DNA of 64,000 bases from Armatimonadota bacterium (GCA_026392115.1 JAPLCQ010000143.1:1-64000), one strand, 5' to 3'. Shown: positions 35,700 through 44,753, counted from the first letter of the stretch. Notes: generated by a model from the sequence alone, not told the origin. Program-made: numbers and translations.

Positions 35700-37805
35700 A
35701 TGCAACCACTCACATTCGGCTCTGGCGCGTTCGCCGCGGCTCTGGATCCTGCCTCCTGGTCGGTCACCGTTACCCATGGCGGCGCGGAATGGGCCCTCGC
35801 CGGGCCCGTCGCCGGCTTCGGGTACCTCGGCATCGGCGGCAAGGCTCTGGCCCTCGGTGTCGCCGACGGCGTGCCGCTGACCTGGGCGGCAGCGGGGAAG
35901 CGCGGCCTTCGCGCTGATGGCGCAGTGCCCGGAGCCGACCTGCGCGTGGTGATCATGTTCGCGCTGGCCGGATCGGATCGCCTCGCCTGCCGCCTGGACC
36001 TGACGGGTCCCGACTGCGGCAAGGTGGACTACGTTGTCTTCCCCTACTCGCCGCAGGTGCGCGGGTCCGCGTCGCGCATCGTCGTGCCCCAGTGGCTGGG
36101 CCTCCTGGTGCCCGCCGAAGGGCCTGACCTGGCCATTCGACGCACGGTCTGGCAGCGCCCGCTCTCCATGCGGTTCATGGGCCTGACGCAGACGCTGGAC
36201 CCGGAGAGCCCTGCCTGCGTGGCCATCCTGCAGGACTCGTTGGAGCGCTTGGTGGAGATCCGGCGCGACAAGGGCGTCGCCGGCTTCTCCTACATCGGCG
36301 AGCCCTCCTACTTCGAGCGAGCGGCGCAGACGCGGTCCCAGTCGCTGGAGTTTCGTTTCCTGCGTGGCGGCTACGTGAAGATCGCGGCTGCCTACCGCGA
36401 CTGGATGCGCCGCCGCCCCGAGTGGCGCACACTGACTACGCGCACTCGCCCCTGCTCGCCCCGCCAGATTGGCGGCGCCCAGATGTTCGGCCACATCCCG
36501 TGCGACTACGGCGGCCCGACGGTGACCACGTTCGACGAGTTCCTCCCGCGCATCCGGGCTCTGAAGGAGGCAGGCATCGAGCGCGCCATCTTCCACCTGG
36601 GCGGATGGAACCGTGACGGCTACGACAGCCACTACCCGGACATCCTGCCGGCCAACCCGCGTTGCGGCGGCGACGAGGGCATGCGTCGGCTGACCGACGC
36701 CATCGACGAGCTTGGATACGTCTGCACGCCCCACGACGACCTGGCCATTATCTCCACGGACTCGCCCAGCTTCGACACCAAGCTGGCCGCCCGGGCGCCG
36801 AATGGGGAACTTCACAACGGCGGTGTCTACCGCGAGCAGCAGTACCGCATCGCCACCGCCGAGGCTCAGACACGCTTCGCCGAGCGCAACATGCCGCAGG
36901 TCGCCAAGCGCTACCCAAGGCTGCACGGGTACCTGTTTGACGTGGTGACCTCCTACCCGCCGTTGGAGGACCACGCGTTCACGCCACCGCTGTCCAAGGC
37001 GGCCGACATCGCCGCGCGGACGGGTTCGCTACGGGTCGCCCGACGAGAGTTCTCGCGGTTCATGGTCTGTGAGTCGATCACCGATTGGGCCATCGAGTAC
37101 CTGGACTCCGCCTTCATGGCAGAGGAGGGGTACCAGCACAAGGGCGACGGCGGCTGGTCCGTCGATGCGCTCTACGGCGAGATCGTGCCGCTCTGGGAGA
37201 TGGTCTACCACGATTCGATCATCGGCATTCGTGAGTCGACGATTCATGTCAACACGCCCATGGAGACCGAGGACCCGTTCCTGCGGTACCTGCGCATCTT
37301 CCTGAAGACGCTTCGGGCGGGCACGCTTCCCCCTTGCTTCTACTCAGACGACCTGCGCCTGAATGTGCTGGCGAGCTACAGGGCCAGTGCCAAGCAGGAG
37401 TGCGGCGGCTGGTCGCGTCTGGACGTGAGACAGCTCCTGGCCGCCGTCAGCAAGCTCAGCACGTGGCTGGCAGATGCCGTGTTCACGGCTCCCATGGTGG
37501 ATCACCGATTTGTGGGCGGCAGCCTCTACCGCGAGCGGACGGTGTTCCGGACGCCGAAGGGCCCGGTTACGGTCACGGTCAACACCGGCATCGACGCATG
37601 GAGCCCGGAGCCGGGCTGGACGCTCCCGCCGTTGGGCCTGATGATCGTTGGGCCGGGCCTGCTGGCGTACCATGCCGAGGAGGCCGCGGGCCATCGCTTC
37701 GCCACGCCCACGCTGGCGGCAGCGCGGCGGGGGCAGGTATTCCGCGCGTTCGGCGATCGGGAGATAGTCACGGGCTTGGATCCGGTCACCATCGCCACAC
37801 AGTAG
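35700..37805 (+). CDS. Large TIM-barrel protein of unassigned glycosidase-like family
   Basis: 701 residues without a signal peptide, unlike most neighbours. An N-terminal beta-supersandwich (~1-230; SVTVTHGGAEWALAGPVAGFGYLGIGG) leads into a barrel (~240-590) with FDEFLPRIRALKEAGIERA, FHLGGWNRDGYDSHYPD, YVCTPHDDLAI, HGYLFDVVTSYPP (Asp a candidate nucleophile) and MVCESITDWAIEYLDSAFMAEEG. A C-terminal beta domain (~610-701) completes it. The fold order resembles GH36/GH101-like enzymes and DUF5696-type proteins; this is inference only. It probably works in the cytoplasm on imported sugars. Start chosen for its -10 box 5 nt upstream; no ribosome-binding site. Confidence 0.55.
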   Translation: MQPLTFGSGAFAAALDPASWSVTVTHGGAEWALAGPVAGFGYLGIGGKALALGVADGVPLTWAAAGKRGLRADGAVPGADLRVVIMFALAGSDRLACRLDLTGPDCGKVDYVVFPYSPQVRGSASRIVVPQWLGLLVPAEGPDLAIRRTVWQRPLSMRFMGLTQTLDPESPACVAILQDSLERLVEIRRDKGVAGFSYIGEPSYFERAAQTRSQSLEFRFLRGGYVKIAAAYRDWMRRRPEWRTLTTRTRPCSPRQIGGAQMFGHIPCDYGGPTVTTFDEFLPRIRALKEAGIERAIFHLGGWNRDGYDSHYPDILPANPRCGGDEGMRRLTDAIDELGYVCTPHDDLAIISTDSPSFDTKLAARAPNGELHNGGVYREQQYRIATAEAQTRFAERNMPQVAKRYPRLHGYLFDVVTSYPPLEDHAFTPPLSKAADIAARTGSLRVARREFSRFMVCESITDWAIEYLDSAFMAEEGYQHKGDGGWSVDALYGEIVPLWEMVYHDSIIGIRESTIHVNTPMETEDPFLRYLRIFLKTLRAGTLPPCFYSDDLRLNVLASYRASAKQECGGWSRLDVRQLLAAVSKLSTWLADAVFTAPMVDHRFVGGSLYRERTVFRTPKGPVTVTVNTGIDAWSPEPGWTLPPLGLMIVGPGLLAYHAEEAAGHRFATPTLAAARRGQVFRAFGDREIVTGLDPVTIATQ

Positions 37806-37849
37806 TCCGGCTCGGGTCGGTGATGCGGCGCCGGGCCGCCCCGGCTACT
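37801..37849. terminator. Possible hairpin between convergent genes
   Basis: AGTAGTCCGG (37801-37810) can pair with CCGGCTACT (37841-37849) with one bulged base, and GCGGC/GCCGC can pair inside the loop. It spans both stop codons of the convergent genes. No T-tract is present. Confidence 0.3.
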
Positions 37850-38747
37850 GGCTGCCCGCGCCCTTCACACGCATCTGGACGCTGTAGAGGCACTTGCCCG
37901 CGGTGATGAAGAGCGTCTTGCGATCGCGGCCGCCGAAGCAGGCGTTGGAGGTCCATCCCTCCGGCACGTCGATCTGCTCGACCCGGCGTCCTTCCCGGTC
38001 GAAGACGGTGACACCCCGGCCCGTTACGTAGACGTTGCCCTCGGCGTCGAGCGTCATGCCGTCGGAGCCCATGGAGCAGAAGATCCGCTTGTCGGTGAGA
38101 GAGCCGTCGGCTGCGATGCGGTAGGCGTAGGTCTTGCCCGCTCCGATGTCGGCCACGTAGAGCGCCTTGCCGTCCGGCGTGCCGATGATGCCGTTGGGCT
38201 GCACGAGGTCATCGGCCACGCAGGCGACCTCCTTGCCGTCCGGCGCGACGCGGTAGACGGCCTGCTTGGCGCGCGGCTGGGCCGAGTGGCTCCAGTAGGG
38301 CCTCTTGTAGAACGGATCCGTGATGTAGATGCTTCCATCACGGTGCGCCCAGAGGTCATTGGGGCCATTCAGGCGCGGGCCGTCGCCAAACCGCTTGATG
38401 GTCGCCTTCACGCTCTTCTTGCGCAGATCAATGGCCCGGAGCTCCCCGGCCTCGTCGGCGCACGCCCAGAGCGTCCCCCGTGCATCAAAGCAGAGCCCGT
38501 TGGCTCGTCCGCATGGCTGAAGCAACGTAGAGAGCTTGCCGTCGACGCTCCAGAGCAGGATGCGGTCATTGGGCTGGTCGGTGAAGTAGACCGACCCATC
38601 CGCCGCGCAGGTAGGCCCCTCCGTGAAGGAGAATCCGTCGGCGAGTCGCGTCAGGCTGGCGCCTTCCGCGGTCACGGGGTCGGCCGTACAGTGGCCGCCC
38701 AGCGCAAGCGCTATAGCCACGAGCCAAATCCACAGCGCTGATCGCAT
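37845..38747 (-). CDS. SMP-30/gluconolactonase-family exported lactonase
   Basis: 300 residues, six-bladed beta-propeller of the SMP-30/gluconolactonase/LRE family that hydrolyses sugar lactones with one divalent metal. Signal peptide MRSALWIWLVAIALALGGHCTA. Expected metal ligands are present: Glu in FTEGPT, Asn in LNGPNDLW, Asn in VQPNGII and Asp in GSDGMTLD. Blade sequences (GSVYFTDQPNDRIL, GTLWACADEAGEL, ALYVADIGAGKTYAY, GNVYVTGRGV) are clear. The start is only 4 nt after the stop of the damaged mazF gene, so it may be co-transcribed with the toxin-antitoxin pair, an unusual neighbour. Confidence 0.9.
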   Translation of the reverse strand: MRSALWIWLVAIALALGGHCTADPVTAEGASLTRLADGFSFTEGPTCAADGSVYFTDQPNDRILLWSVDGKLSTLLQPCGRANGLCFDARGTLWACADEAGELRAIDLRKKSVKATIKRFGDGPRLNGPNDLWAHRDGSIYITDPFYKRPYWSHSAQPRAKQAVYRVAPDGKEVACVADDLVQPNGIIGTPDGKALYVADIGAGKTYAYRIAADGSLTDKRIFCSMGSDGMTLDAEGNVYVTGRGVTVFDREGRRVEQIDVPEGWTSNACFGGRDRKTLFITAGKCLYSVQMRVKGAGSQ

Positions 38748-38751
38748 GGGA

Positions 38752-39095
38752 TCAGAGGCCCAGGACGGCGCGCAGCGCTGCAGCCACGAGCGCCATCTGC
38801 TCGTCCGATAGCTGGCCGGTGACTGCGAGCAGCCGTTGCCGGTCCACGGCGCGAATCTGCTCGCAGAGCACCACGGAGTCTTCGCGCAGTCCGCCACTGC
38901 CGGCAGGCACCAGCACATGCGAGGGCAGAAGGGCTCGCCGAATGCGCGTTGTGAAGGCGACGACAATGGTGTGGGGGCTGACCGCGTTGCCCGGTCCACC
39001 TGCACCACGAGGACCGGCCGTACCCCTGCCTGTTCGGTCCCGATGACGGGATTGAGGTCGCACCGCGCCACGTCGCCGCGAATCGCCGTTACCAA
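38752..39095 (-). pseudogene. mazF: MazF-like toxin, single-base frameshift
   Basis: Two reading frames together encode a normal-length (~114 aa) MazF/PemK endoribonuclease toxin. Frame one gives MVTAIRGDVARCDLNPVIGT and on to EQAGVRPVLVVQVD (conserved RGDV, EQAG-x-RPVLVVQ). Frame two continues GNAVSPHTIVVAFTTR, VLVPAGSGGLREDSVVLCEQI and ends in LRAVLGL. Restoring one G to the plus strand next to 38993-38994 (one C in the coding strand) joins them as VQVDPGNAVS. The TTG start overlaps the antitoxin stop (TTGGTAA). Either the toxin is inactivated, or the base is a sequencing error; otherwise every motif is intact. Confidence 0.8.
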
Positions 39096-39319
39096 CGGAC
39101 ATCCCCGCGCGCCAGGCGATCCTCATAGCTCACGAGGTCGGCAAGGTAATGGTCCAGTCCGCGCTCGGCAAGCTGCACGGACTCCTCAAAGCCCTGCCAT
39201 GCCTCCCATCGGTTGGCGCTGTGCCTCGTGACAAGGAAGTCGACATAGTCGCCAACCTCCTGGACGAGTGGGTCCGGTAGGGTTCGAATTCGCGCGATCG
39301 TCGCCTCAAGGGTGGTCAT
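39089..39319 (-). CDS. DUF2281-like antitoxin partner of MazF
   Basis: 76 residues. The N-terminal helix RIRTLPDPLVQEVGDYVDFLV matches the DUF2281/VapB-like pattern of short antitoxins (I-x-x-LP-x-x-L-x-x-E-x-x-D-(Y/F)-V-x-F-L). The C-terminal part is acidic and would wrap the toxin (HYLADLVSYEDRLARGDVRW). AGGAG is 9 nt before the ATG. Its stop overlaps the toxin start, the classical antitoxin-toxin order. It stands at the left border of the lower-GC island. Confidence 0.75.
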   Translation of the reverse strand: MTTLEATIARIRTLPDPLVQEVGDYVDFLVTRHSANRWEAWQGFEESVQLAERGLDHYLADLVSYEDRLARGDVRW

Positions 39320-39360
39320 GCGTCTCGCTCCTGGTCCGAGGGTGTGCCATCCGCTACAGC

Positions 39361-39528
39361 CTACCCCGCGCCGGCCCGCGCGTAGTCATACCCCTTCAGC
39401 CGGACCGACCGCCGATGATGCCGTTCGGGATCATACACCGCACGTCGCCTCCCACCCAGGTAGGGGCGGCCCCCCCCCCGTGGCCGCCCTGCGCCACGAT
39501 GGTGACGAAGTACGCGCCGGCCCCCGCA
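39361..39528 (-). pseudogene. Rearranged remnants of an IS200/RAYT-type transposase
   Basis: Minus strand 39438-39361 reads VYDPERHHRRSVRLKGYDYA then RAGAG and stop. This is the recognisable N-terminus of REP-associated (Y1) transposases, which normally continues as G-A-Y-F-V-T-I. That continuation (AGAYFVTIVAQGGHG) is present but separately, at about 39528-39479, on the 5' side of the first fragment. The two pieces are thus in inverted order and no full gene exists. The rest of 39320-39756 holds only a 10-C run and no other recognisable feature. The scrap marks a mobile junction between the toxin-antitoxin pair and the restriction genes. Confidence 0.6.
39470..39479 (+). repeat. Homopolymer run of ten C
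   Basis: C10 within the transposase remnant region, the longest homopolymer noticed in the window. It is unlikely to control expression because no intact gene covers it, and it is a possible sequencing-error site. Confidence 0.8.
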
Positions 39529-39756
39529 GCGGGCAACCCTTCCTCTGAGATTCTCTGCGCCTGCAGCAGCAGGAACCGACCCCTTGCTTGTCGAACTGCT
39601 CGTATGCAGAGCTGCCGTGGCCGCCGGACTGCAGTGACACCCGTTGCGTTTGCGTGGTGGTTACGTCATGATGGGGCCAACGCCCATCGGCGTGGCCCAC
39701 GGCTCGCCGGCTAGATTGGTTCGCGTTGCCGTTGATTGGCGCAGGAGGCACCGTCC

Positions 39757-42060
39757 ATGCCACGACTAACCGAGCAGGAACAGCAGGAGATCATCCGCTT
39801 TATCGAGGCCGACAGACCGCTGCCGGATAAGTACCGCTTCCTCCTGTTCGAGGACAAACGGGAGGTCGAGCTGGTCTGGAACGGCAAAACTAACGAGGTC
39901 TGCAACATCGTTCTGCCCTTCCAGGTCATCGAACAGGTCGACGAACCGCGTGCGGAGAAGCCCGAGGACGCGGCTGCGCAGTTATCCCTCTTCGATGATC
40001 GGGGTCGGCAACTCAAGGGATGGACGAATAAGCTGATCTGGGGCGATAACAAGCTCATCCTCTCATCGCTGAAGAACGGCCCGCTGCGCGAGCAGATCGA
40101 GAAGCAGGGCGGCCTCAAGCTAATCTACATCGATCCGCCCTTCGATGTGGGCGCCGACTTCAGCATGGACATCGAGATCGGCGGCGACACCTTCACCAAG
40201 AAGCCCAACATCCTGGAAGAGATCGCCTACCGCGACACGTGGGGGAAGGGTGCCGATTCGTTCATCGCCATGATCTACGAGCGCCTAATCCTCATGCGCG
40301 ATCTGCTGGCAGAGGACGGCAGCATATACGTTCATTGTGACTGGCGGGTCACGCATACTATGCGCTGCTGCATGGACGAGGTGTTCGGGCTGGCGTCCTT
40401 TGCCAACGAGATCATTTGGAAGCGCACTACGAGCCATTCGGACTCTGGCGCGTTCGGGTCGGTGCACGACACGATCTGGTACTACAGTAAGCCGAGGGCC
40501 ACTCGGCGCGTAGTGCTCCAACCCTACGACGACGACTATGTAGAGGCGTACTACCGATATAAGGACCCCGACGGGCGGAGGTTCATGTCCGGCGATCTGA
40601 CCGGCGCCGGCGCGGGCCCGCCACGCCATTTCGGGGAACGTGGCGACCTGGCACCGCCGGCCTCTCGGCACTGGATGTTCGACCAGGCGGGTGTTGACAG
40701 GGCGATGGCCCAGAACCGTATTTTCTGGACCCGCAACGGTATTCCCCGGCTCAAAAGGTACCTGGATGACGCAGACGGCATGCCTGCTGCAGACCTTTGG
40801 TTGGACGTCCAACCACTCAGGTCGTGGCACCGCGAGGAGTCGACAAGCTATGCCACCCAGAAGCCTGAGGCGCTCATCGACCGAGTACTCAGGGCCTCGT
40901 CTGATAGCGGCGACCTCGTGGCCGACTTCTTTTGCGGCTCTGGCACGATGGCGGCAGTGGCCGAAAAGCTCGGGCGCAAGTGGATTGCCTGCGACCTAGG
41001 CAAGTTCGCCATACACACTACGCGCAAGCGCATGATCGGGGTCCAGCGGCAACTCAAGGCCGACGGCAAGGACTACCGCGCCTTCGAGATCTTGAACTTG
41101 GGCAAGTACGAGCGTCAGCACTATGTCGGTATCAACCCCAACCTGCGCGAGGCGGAGCAGCAGAAGCAGCAGCAGGGCAAGGAGGCGGCGTTCCTCGACC
41201 TGATCCTGCGCGCCTATCGCGCGGAGAAGACAATTGGCTTCGCGAGCTTCCATGGCAAGCGGGCCGGACGGCTGGTGGCCGTTGGACCGGTCAATATGCC
41301 GGTCACGCGTCTCTTCGTCGAAGAGATCATCCTCGAATGCCGCAAGAACCACATCACGAAGGTGGACATCCTGGGGTTCGAGTTCGAGATGGGGCTCTTC
41401 CCCAATGTGCTGGACGACGCGCGGGCGAAGGGGATCGACATCGCGCCGAAGTACATCCCCGCCGAGGTGTTCGACAAGCGGGCGGTGGAGAAGAACCAGG
41501 TCGTGTTCCACGACGTGGCGTTCATCGAGGTTAAGCCGCACGTTAAGGGCAAGACCATAGCGGTAGAGCTGACGGACTTTTCGGTGTTCTACTCACAGGA
41601 CTCGATTGCTAACGCTGAGGCCGCCATCAAGAGCAAGGGCAGCCGGATAGTGGTGGAGAAGGGCCAGATCGTCAAGGTGAGTAAGGATGCCGAGGGGATC
41701 GTCACTCGCGAGGTGCTCACCAGGCACTGGACAGACTGGGTTGACTACTGGGCTGTGGACTTCAACTTCGAGAGCAAGCGCGAGATCGTACGGGTTAAGA
41801 TGATGCCGCCCGTACAAGACACGGTGGAGGGACTCGAGCCGCCGCAGATGGTGCTGGAGGAATACGAGGAGGTTTGGACCGGGGACTACATCTTCGAGAA
41901 CGAGTGGCAGAGCTTCCGGACCAAGAAGGACCGATCCCTGGAGCTGACGAGCGTCTACCACGAGTGTGCGCCCGGCAGGCGCAAGGTCGCTGTTAAAGTG
42001 GTGGACATCTTCGGGAACGACACCATGACCATCGTGGACGTCAGTGTGGGGAAGGGCTGA
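39757..42060 (+). CDS. mod: Type III restriction-modification methyltransferase (Mod)
   Basis: 767 residues, beta-class adenine-N6 DNA methyltransferase. Motif order is as expected: DPPF (Asp126) in LIYIDPPFD, a long target-recognition region (~200-360), then the AdoMet motif FCGSG (~391-395). The N-terminal WTNKLIWGDNKLILSSL is typical of Mod subunits. A C-terminal ~300 residues (~470-767) carries extra alpha/beta segments including a Gln/Lys-rich stretch (REAEQQKQQQGKEAAF). Start chosen at MPRLTEQEQ with AGGAGG 9 nt upstream. The stop overlaps the res start (TGATG), so the two subunits are coupled. It methylates one strand of a short asymmetric site; the sequence cannot be read from the protein. 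Confidence 0.93.
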   Translation: MPRLTEQEQQEIIRFIEADRPLPDKYRFLLFEDKREVELVWNGKTNEVCNIVLPFQVIEQVDEPRAEKPEDAAAQLSLFDDRGRQLKGWTNKLIWGDNKLILSSLKNGPLREQIEKQGGLKLIYIDPPFDVGADFSMDIEIGGDTFTKKPNILEEIAYRDTWGKGADSFIAMIYERLILMRDLLAEDGSIYVHCDWRVTHTMRCCMDEVFGLASFANEIIWKRTTSHSDSGAFGSVHDTIWYYSKPRATRRVVLQPYDDDYVEAYYRYKDPDGRRFMSGDLTGAGAGPPRHFGERGDLAPPASRHWMFDQAGVDRAMAQNRIFWTRNGIPRLKRYLDDADGMPAADLWLDVQPLRSWHREESTSYATQKPEALIDRVLRASSDSGDLVADFFCGSGTMAAVAEKLGRKWIACDLGKFAIHTTRKRMIGVQRQLKADGKDYRAFEILNLGKYERQHYVGINPNLREAEQQKQQQGKEAAFLDLILRAYRAEKTIGFASFHGKRAGRLVAVGPVNMPVTRLFVEEIILECRKNHITKVDILGFEFEMGLFPNVLDDARAKGIDIAPKYIPAEVFDKRAVEKNQVVFHDVAFIEVKPHVKGKTIAVELTDFSVFYSQDSIANAEAAIKSKGSRIVVEKGQIVKVSKDAEGIVTREVLTRHWTDWVDYWAVDFNFESKREIVRVKMMPPVQDTVEGLEPPQMVLEEYEEVWTGDYIFENEWQSFRTKKDRSLELTSVYHECAPGRRKVAVKVVDIFGNDTMTIVDVSVGKG

Positions 42061-44753
42061 TGGCACTGCATAAGGACTTTCCCCAGTCGCCTCACGCGAT
42101 CCTGGACCCCTCCGTCAGGTGGTTTCCAGCCGATGAGGCTCTGCGCGAGACGAGCATGGAGAAGCTCATGCCGCCGCTCGTGGCAGCCTTGCGCCGCAAG
42201 GTGAAGGAGTTCCGCGACGGCGGGTATGTGGGCGCGACGGACACGAGCCGCAGCCTCCTGACTTGGTGGTTTTCGACGCCGCACCTTCTCCCTGGTTCTG
42301 ACGGGACCATGGTGGAGTTCGAGTACTACTTCGCGCAGCGGGAGGCCCTGGAGACTATCGTCTACCTCTGCGATGTGGTCGGCGTTCAGGACAAGCACGA
42401 CCTGATGCGCTTCGACAGCAGCGGACTCGTCTCCGGCGGCATGTTCGACGAGACGTGGCGGCGCTTCGTGGTGAAGATGGCGACCGGCAGCGGCAAGACA
42501 AAGGTGCTCAGCCTCGCCCTTGCGTGGAGCTTCTACCATAAGCTGTACGAGGCAGACTCCGACCTGGCGCGCAACTTCCTGGTCATCACGCCCAACATCA
42601 TCGTGCTTGACCGCGTGTACCGAGACTTCCAGGGCCTCCGCATCTTCTTCGAGGACCCGGTCGTGCCCGACAACGGCTTCTGCGGCCGCAACTGGCGCGA
42701 CGACTTCCAGCTTACGGTGCACCTTCAGGACGAGGCCCGCATCACGCGTCCTACCGGCAACATCTTCCTGACCAATATCCACCGCGTCTATTCGGGCGAC
42801 GACATCCCACCGGCGCCGGATGACGAGGACATGCGGGACTACTTCCTCGGCAAGCGGCCCACGGGCGCAACCACCGACTCGAAGGTCGACCTGGGCATGA
42901 TCGTGCGGGATATTGACGAACTGATGGTGCTCAACGACGAGGCGCACCACATCCACGACCCCCGCATGGCGTGGTTTAAGTCCATCGAGGACATCCACAA
43001 TAGGCTGAAACAGAAGGGCTCCGCCCTCTCGATGCAGGTGGACACGACAGCAACCCCCAAGCACAACAACGGCGCGATCTTCGTGCAGACTGTGGTCGAC
43101 TACCCCCTGGTGGAGGCCATCTCCCAGAACGTGGTCAAGCACCCGGTGCTGCCCGATGCGCCCAGCCGCGCTAAGCTGCAGGAGCGGCAGAGCGCCAAGT
43201 ACACAGAAAAGTACGCCGACTACATCGACCTCGGCGTGATCGAATGGCGCAAGGCATACGCCGAGCACGAGAAGATGGGCAAGAAGGCGATCCTCTTCGT
43301 GATGACCGACGACACCCGGAACTGCGATGACGTGGCGGAGTACCTGGAGGGGCACTACCAGGACCTGAAGGGTGCCGTCCTCGTGATACACACCAAGAAC
43401 AACGGTGAAGTATCCGAAGCGGTATCGGGCAAAGACAAGGACGAACTGGACAGGCTGCGAAAGCAGGCAAACGAGATCGACGCAAACGCGAGCCCCCACA
43501 AGGCAATCATCTCAGTGATGATGTTGAAGGAGGGGTGGGACGTACGCAACGTCACCACCATAGTGGGCCTGCGCGCCTACGGGTCCGCAAGCAAGATCCT
43601 GCCTGAGCAGACGTTAGGTCGCGGGCTGCGCAGAATGTACCGCGGGGACGTGGAGGAGTACGTCAGCGTAGTCGGCACCGATGCCTTCATGGACTTCGTT
43701 GAGTCGATTCAGGCCGAGGGAGTGGTGCTGGAGCGCAAGGCCATGGGCGAGGGTACGGGCCCGAAAACGCCGCTGGTGGTCGAGGTCGAGCGCGAAAATC
43801 AGAAGAAGGACATAGCGGCTCTCGACATTGAGATACCAGTGCTCACGCCCCGGGTCTATCGGGAGTACAAGAGCCTGCAGGAACTGGACGTATCCGCGCT
43901 GGGACAGCAGCGCGTCGTGTACCTGCAGTTCAGTGCGGAAGAGCAGCGGGAGATCGTGTTCAAGGACATTACAACCGGCGCGATCACCCACACGACTCTC
44001 CTCGATTCTGCCTCCGCCGCCGACTCAAGCAGCGTGATCGGCTATTTTGCGCAGACCATCATGAAGGACCTGCGCTTGGTGAGCGGCTATGACGTGCTAT
44101 ATGGCAAGGTGAAGTCGTTCGTGCAAGACGAGCTGTTCGGGGTGCGGGTGGACCTGGACGACCCGAACACGCTGCGGAACCTGTCGGAACTCACCGCAAC
44201 CAAGACGCTGATTGAGAGCTTCAAGAAGGCCATCAACGCTCTCACCGTTCGTGAGAGAGGCGACGCTGAGATTCGTGACACGATCAAGCTGCGCCAGACG
44301 CGGCCCTTCGTCGCCAAAGAGCAAGGCTACGTCGTCCCGAAGAAGAGCATCTTCAACCGTATCATCGGCGACAGCCCGCTGGAGTTACGGTTTGCCGGCT
44401 TCTTGGAAGGATGCGGCGACGGCGAGGTGGTCTCCTACGCCAAGAACTACTTGGCTGTGGGCTTCAAGCTGGACTATGTGAAGGCCGACGGCGACATCTC
44501 CAACTACTACCCGGACTTCATCGTGAAGCTCACCACCAAGCGAGTCGTGATCGTCGAGACCAAGGGGCAAGCCGACCTCGACGTCCCGCTGAAGATGGCG
44601 CGCCTGCGCCAGTGGTGCGAGGACATCAACCAAGCGCAGCAGGACGTGAAGTTCGACTTCGTCTACGTGGACGAGGAGAGCTTCGACAAGTACAAGCCGA
44701 CGACGTTCAAGCAGTTGCTGGATGGGTTCAGGGAGTACAAGGGGGCGGGGTGA
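42060..44753 (+). CDS. res: Type III restriction enzyme, helicase-nuclease subunit (Res)
   Basis: 897 residues, full length. Superfamily 2 helicase motifs: Walker A ATGSGKT (Lys146), DEAH (293-296) in LNDEAHHIHD, TTATPK, LKEGWDVRN and QTLGRGLRR. The C-terminal PD-(D/E)xK nuclease is intact: Asp819 in NYYPDFIV, Glu833 and Lys835 in VIVETKGQ. Both activities needed for type III restriction therefore appear functional. Translation is coupled to mod through TGATG. A short ORF and the OLD-family gene follow. Confidence 0.93.
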   Translation: MALHKDFPQSPHAILDPSVRWFPADEALRETSMEKLMPPLVAALRRKVKEFRDGGYVGATDTSRSLLTWWFSTPHLLPGSDGTMVEFEYYFAQREALETIVYLCDVVGVQDKHDLMRFDSSGLVSGGMFDETWRRFVVKMATGSGKTKVLSLALAWSFYHKLYEADSDLARNFLVITPNIIVLDRVYRDFQGLRIFFEDPVVPDNGFCGRNWRDDFQLTVHLQDEARITRPTGNIFLTNIHRVYSGDDIPPAPDDEDMRDYFLGKRPTGATTDSKVDLGMIVRDIDELMVLNDEAHHIHDPRMAWFKSIEDIHNRLKQKGSALSMQVDTTATPKHNNGAIFVQTVVDYPLVEAISQNVVKHPVLPDAPSRAKLQERQSAKYTEKYADYIDLGVIEWRKAYAEHEKMGKKAILFVMTDDTRNCDDVAEYLEGHYQDLKGAVLVIHTKNNGEVSEAVSGKDKDELDRLRKQANEIDANASPHKAIISVMMLKEGWDVRNVTTIVGLRAYGSASKILPEQTLGRGLRRMYRGDVEEYVSVVGTDAFMDFVESIQAEGVVLERKAMGEGTGPKTPLVVEVERENQKKDIAALDIEIPVLTPRVYREYKSLQELDVSALGQQRVVYLQFSAEEQREIVFKDITTGAITHTTLLDSASAADSSSVIGYFAQTIMKDLRLVSGYDVLYGKVKSFVQDELFGVRVDLDDPNTLRNLSELTATKTLIESFKKAINALTVRERGDAEIRDTIKLRQTRPFVAKEQGYVVPKKSIFNRIIGDSPLELRFAGFLEGCGDGEVVSYAKNYLAVGFKLDYVKADGDISNYYPDFIVKLTTKRVVIVETKGQADLDVPLKMARLRQWCEDINQAQQDVKFDFVYVDEESFDKYKPTTFKQLLDGFREYKGAG

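Noticed and set aside
36000-36974. Additional minus-strand genes under 34518-37805
   Set aside because: Codon composition and motifs support only the plus-strand barrel protein; opposite frames are antisense shadows.
39286-39300. tRNA TpsiC-like sequence GGGTTCGAATTC
   Set aside because: It lies inside the antitoxin coding region, and no D-arm, anticodon arm or acceptor stem can be paired around it.
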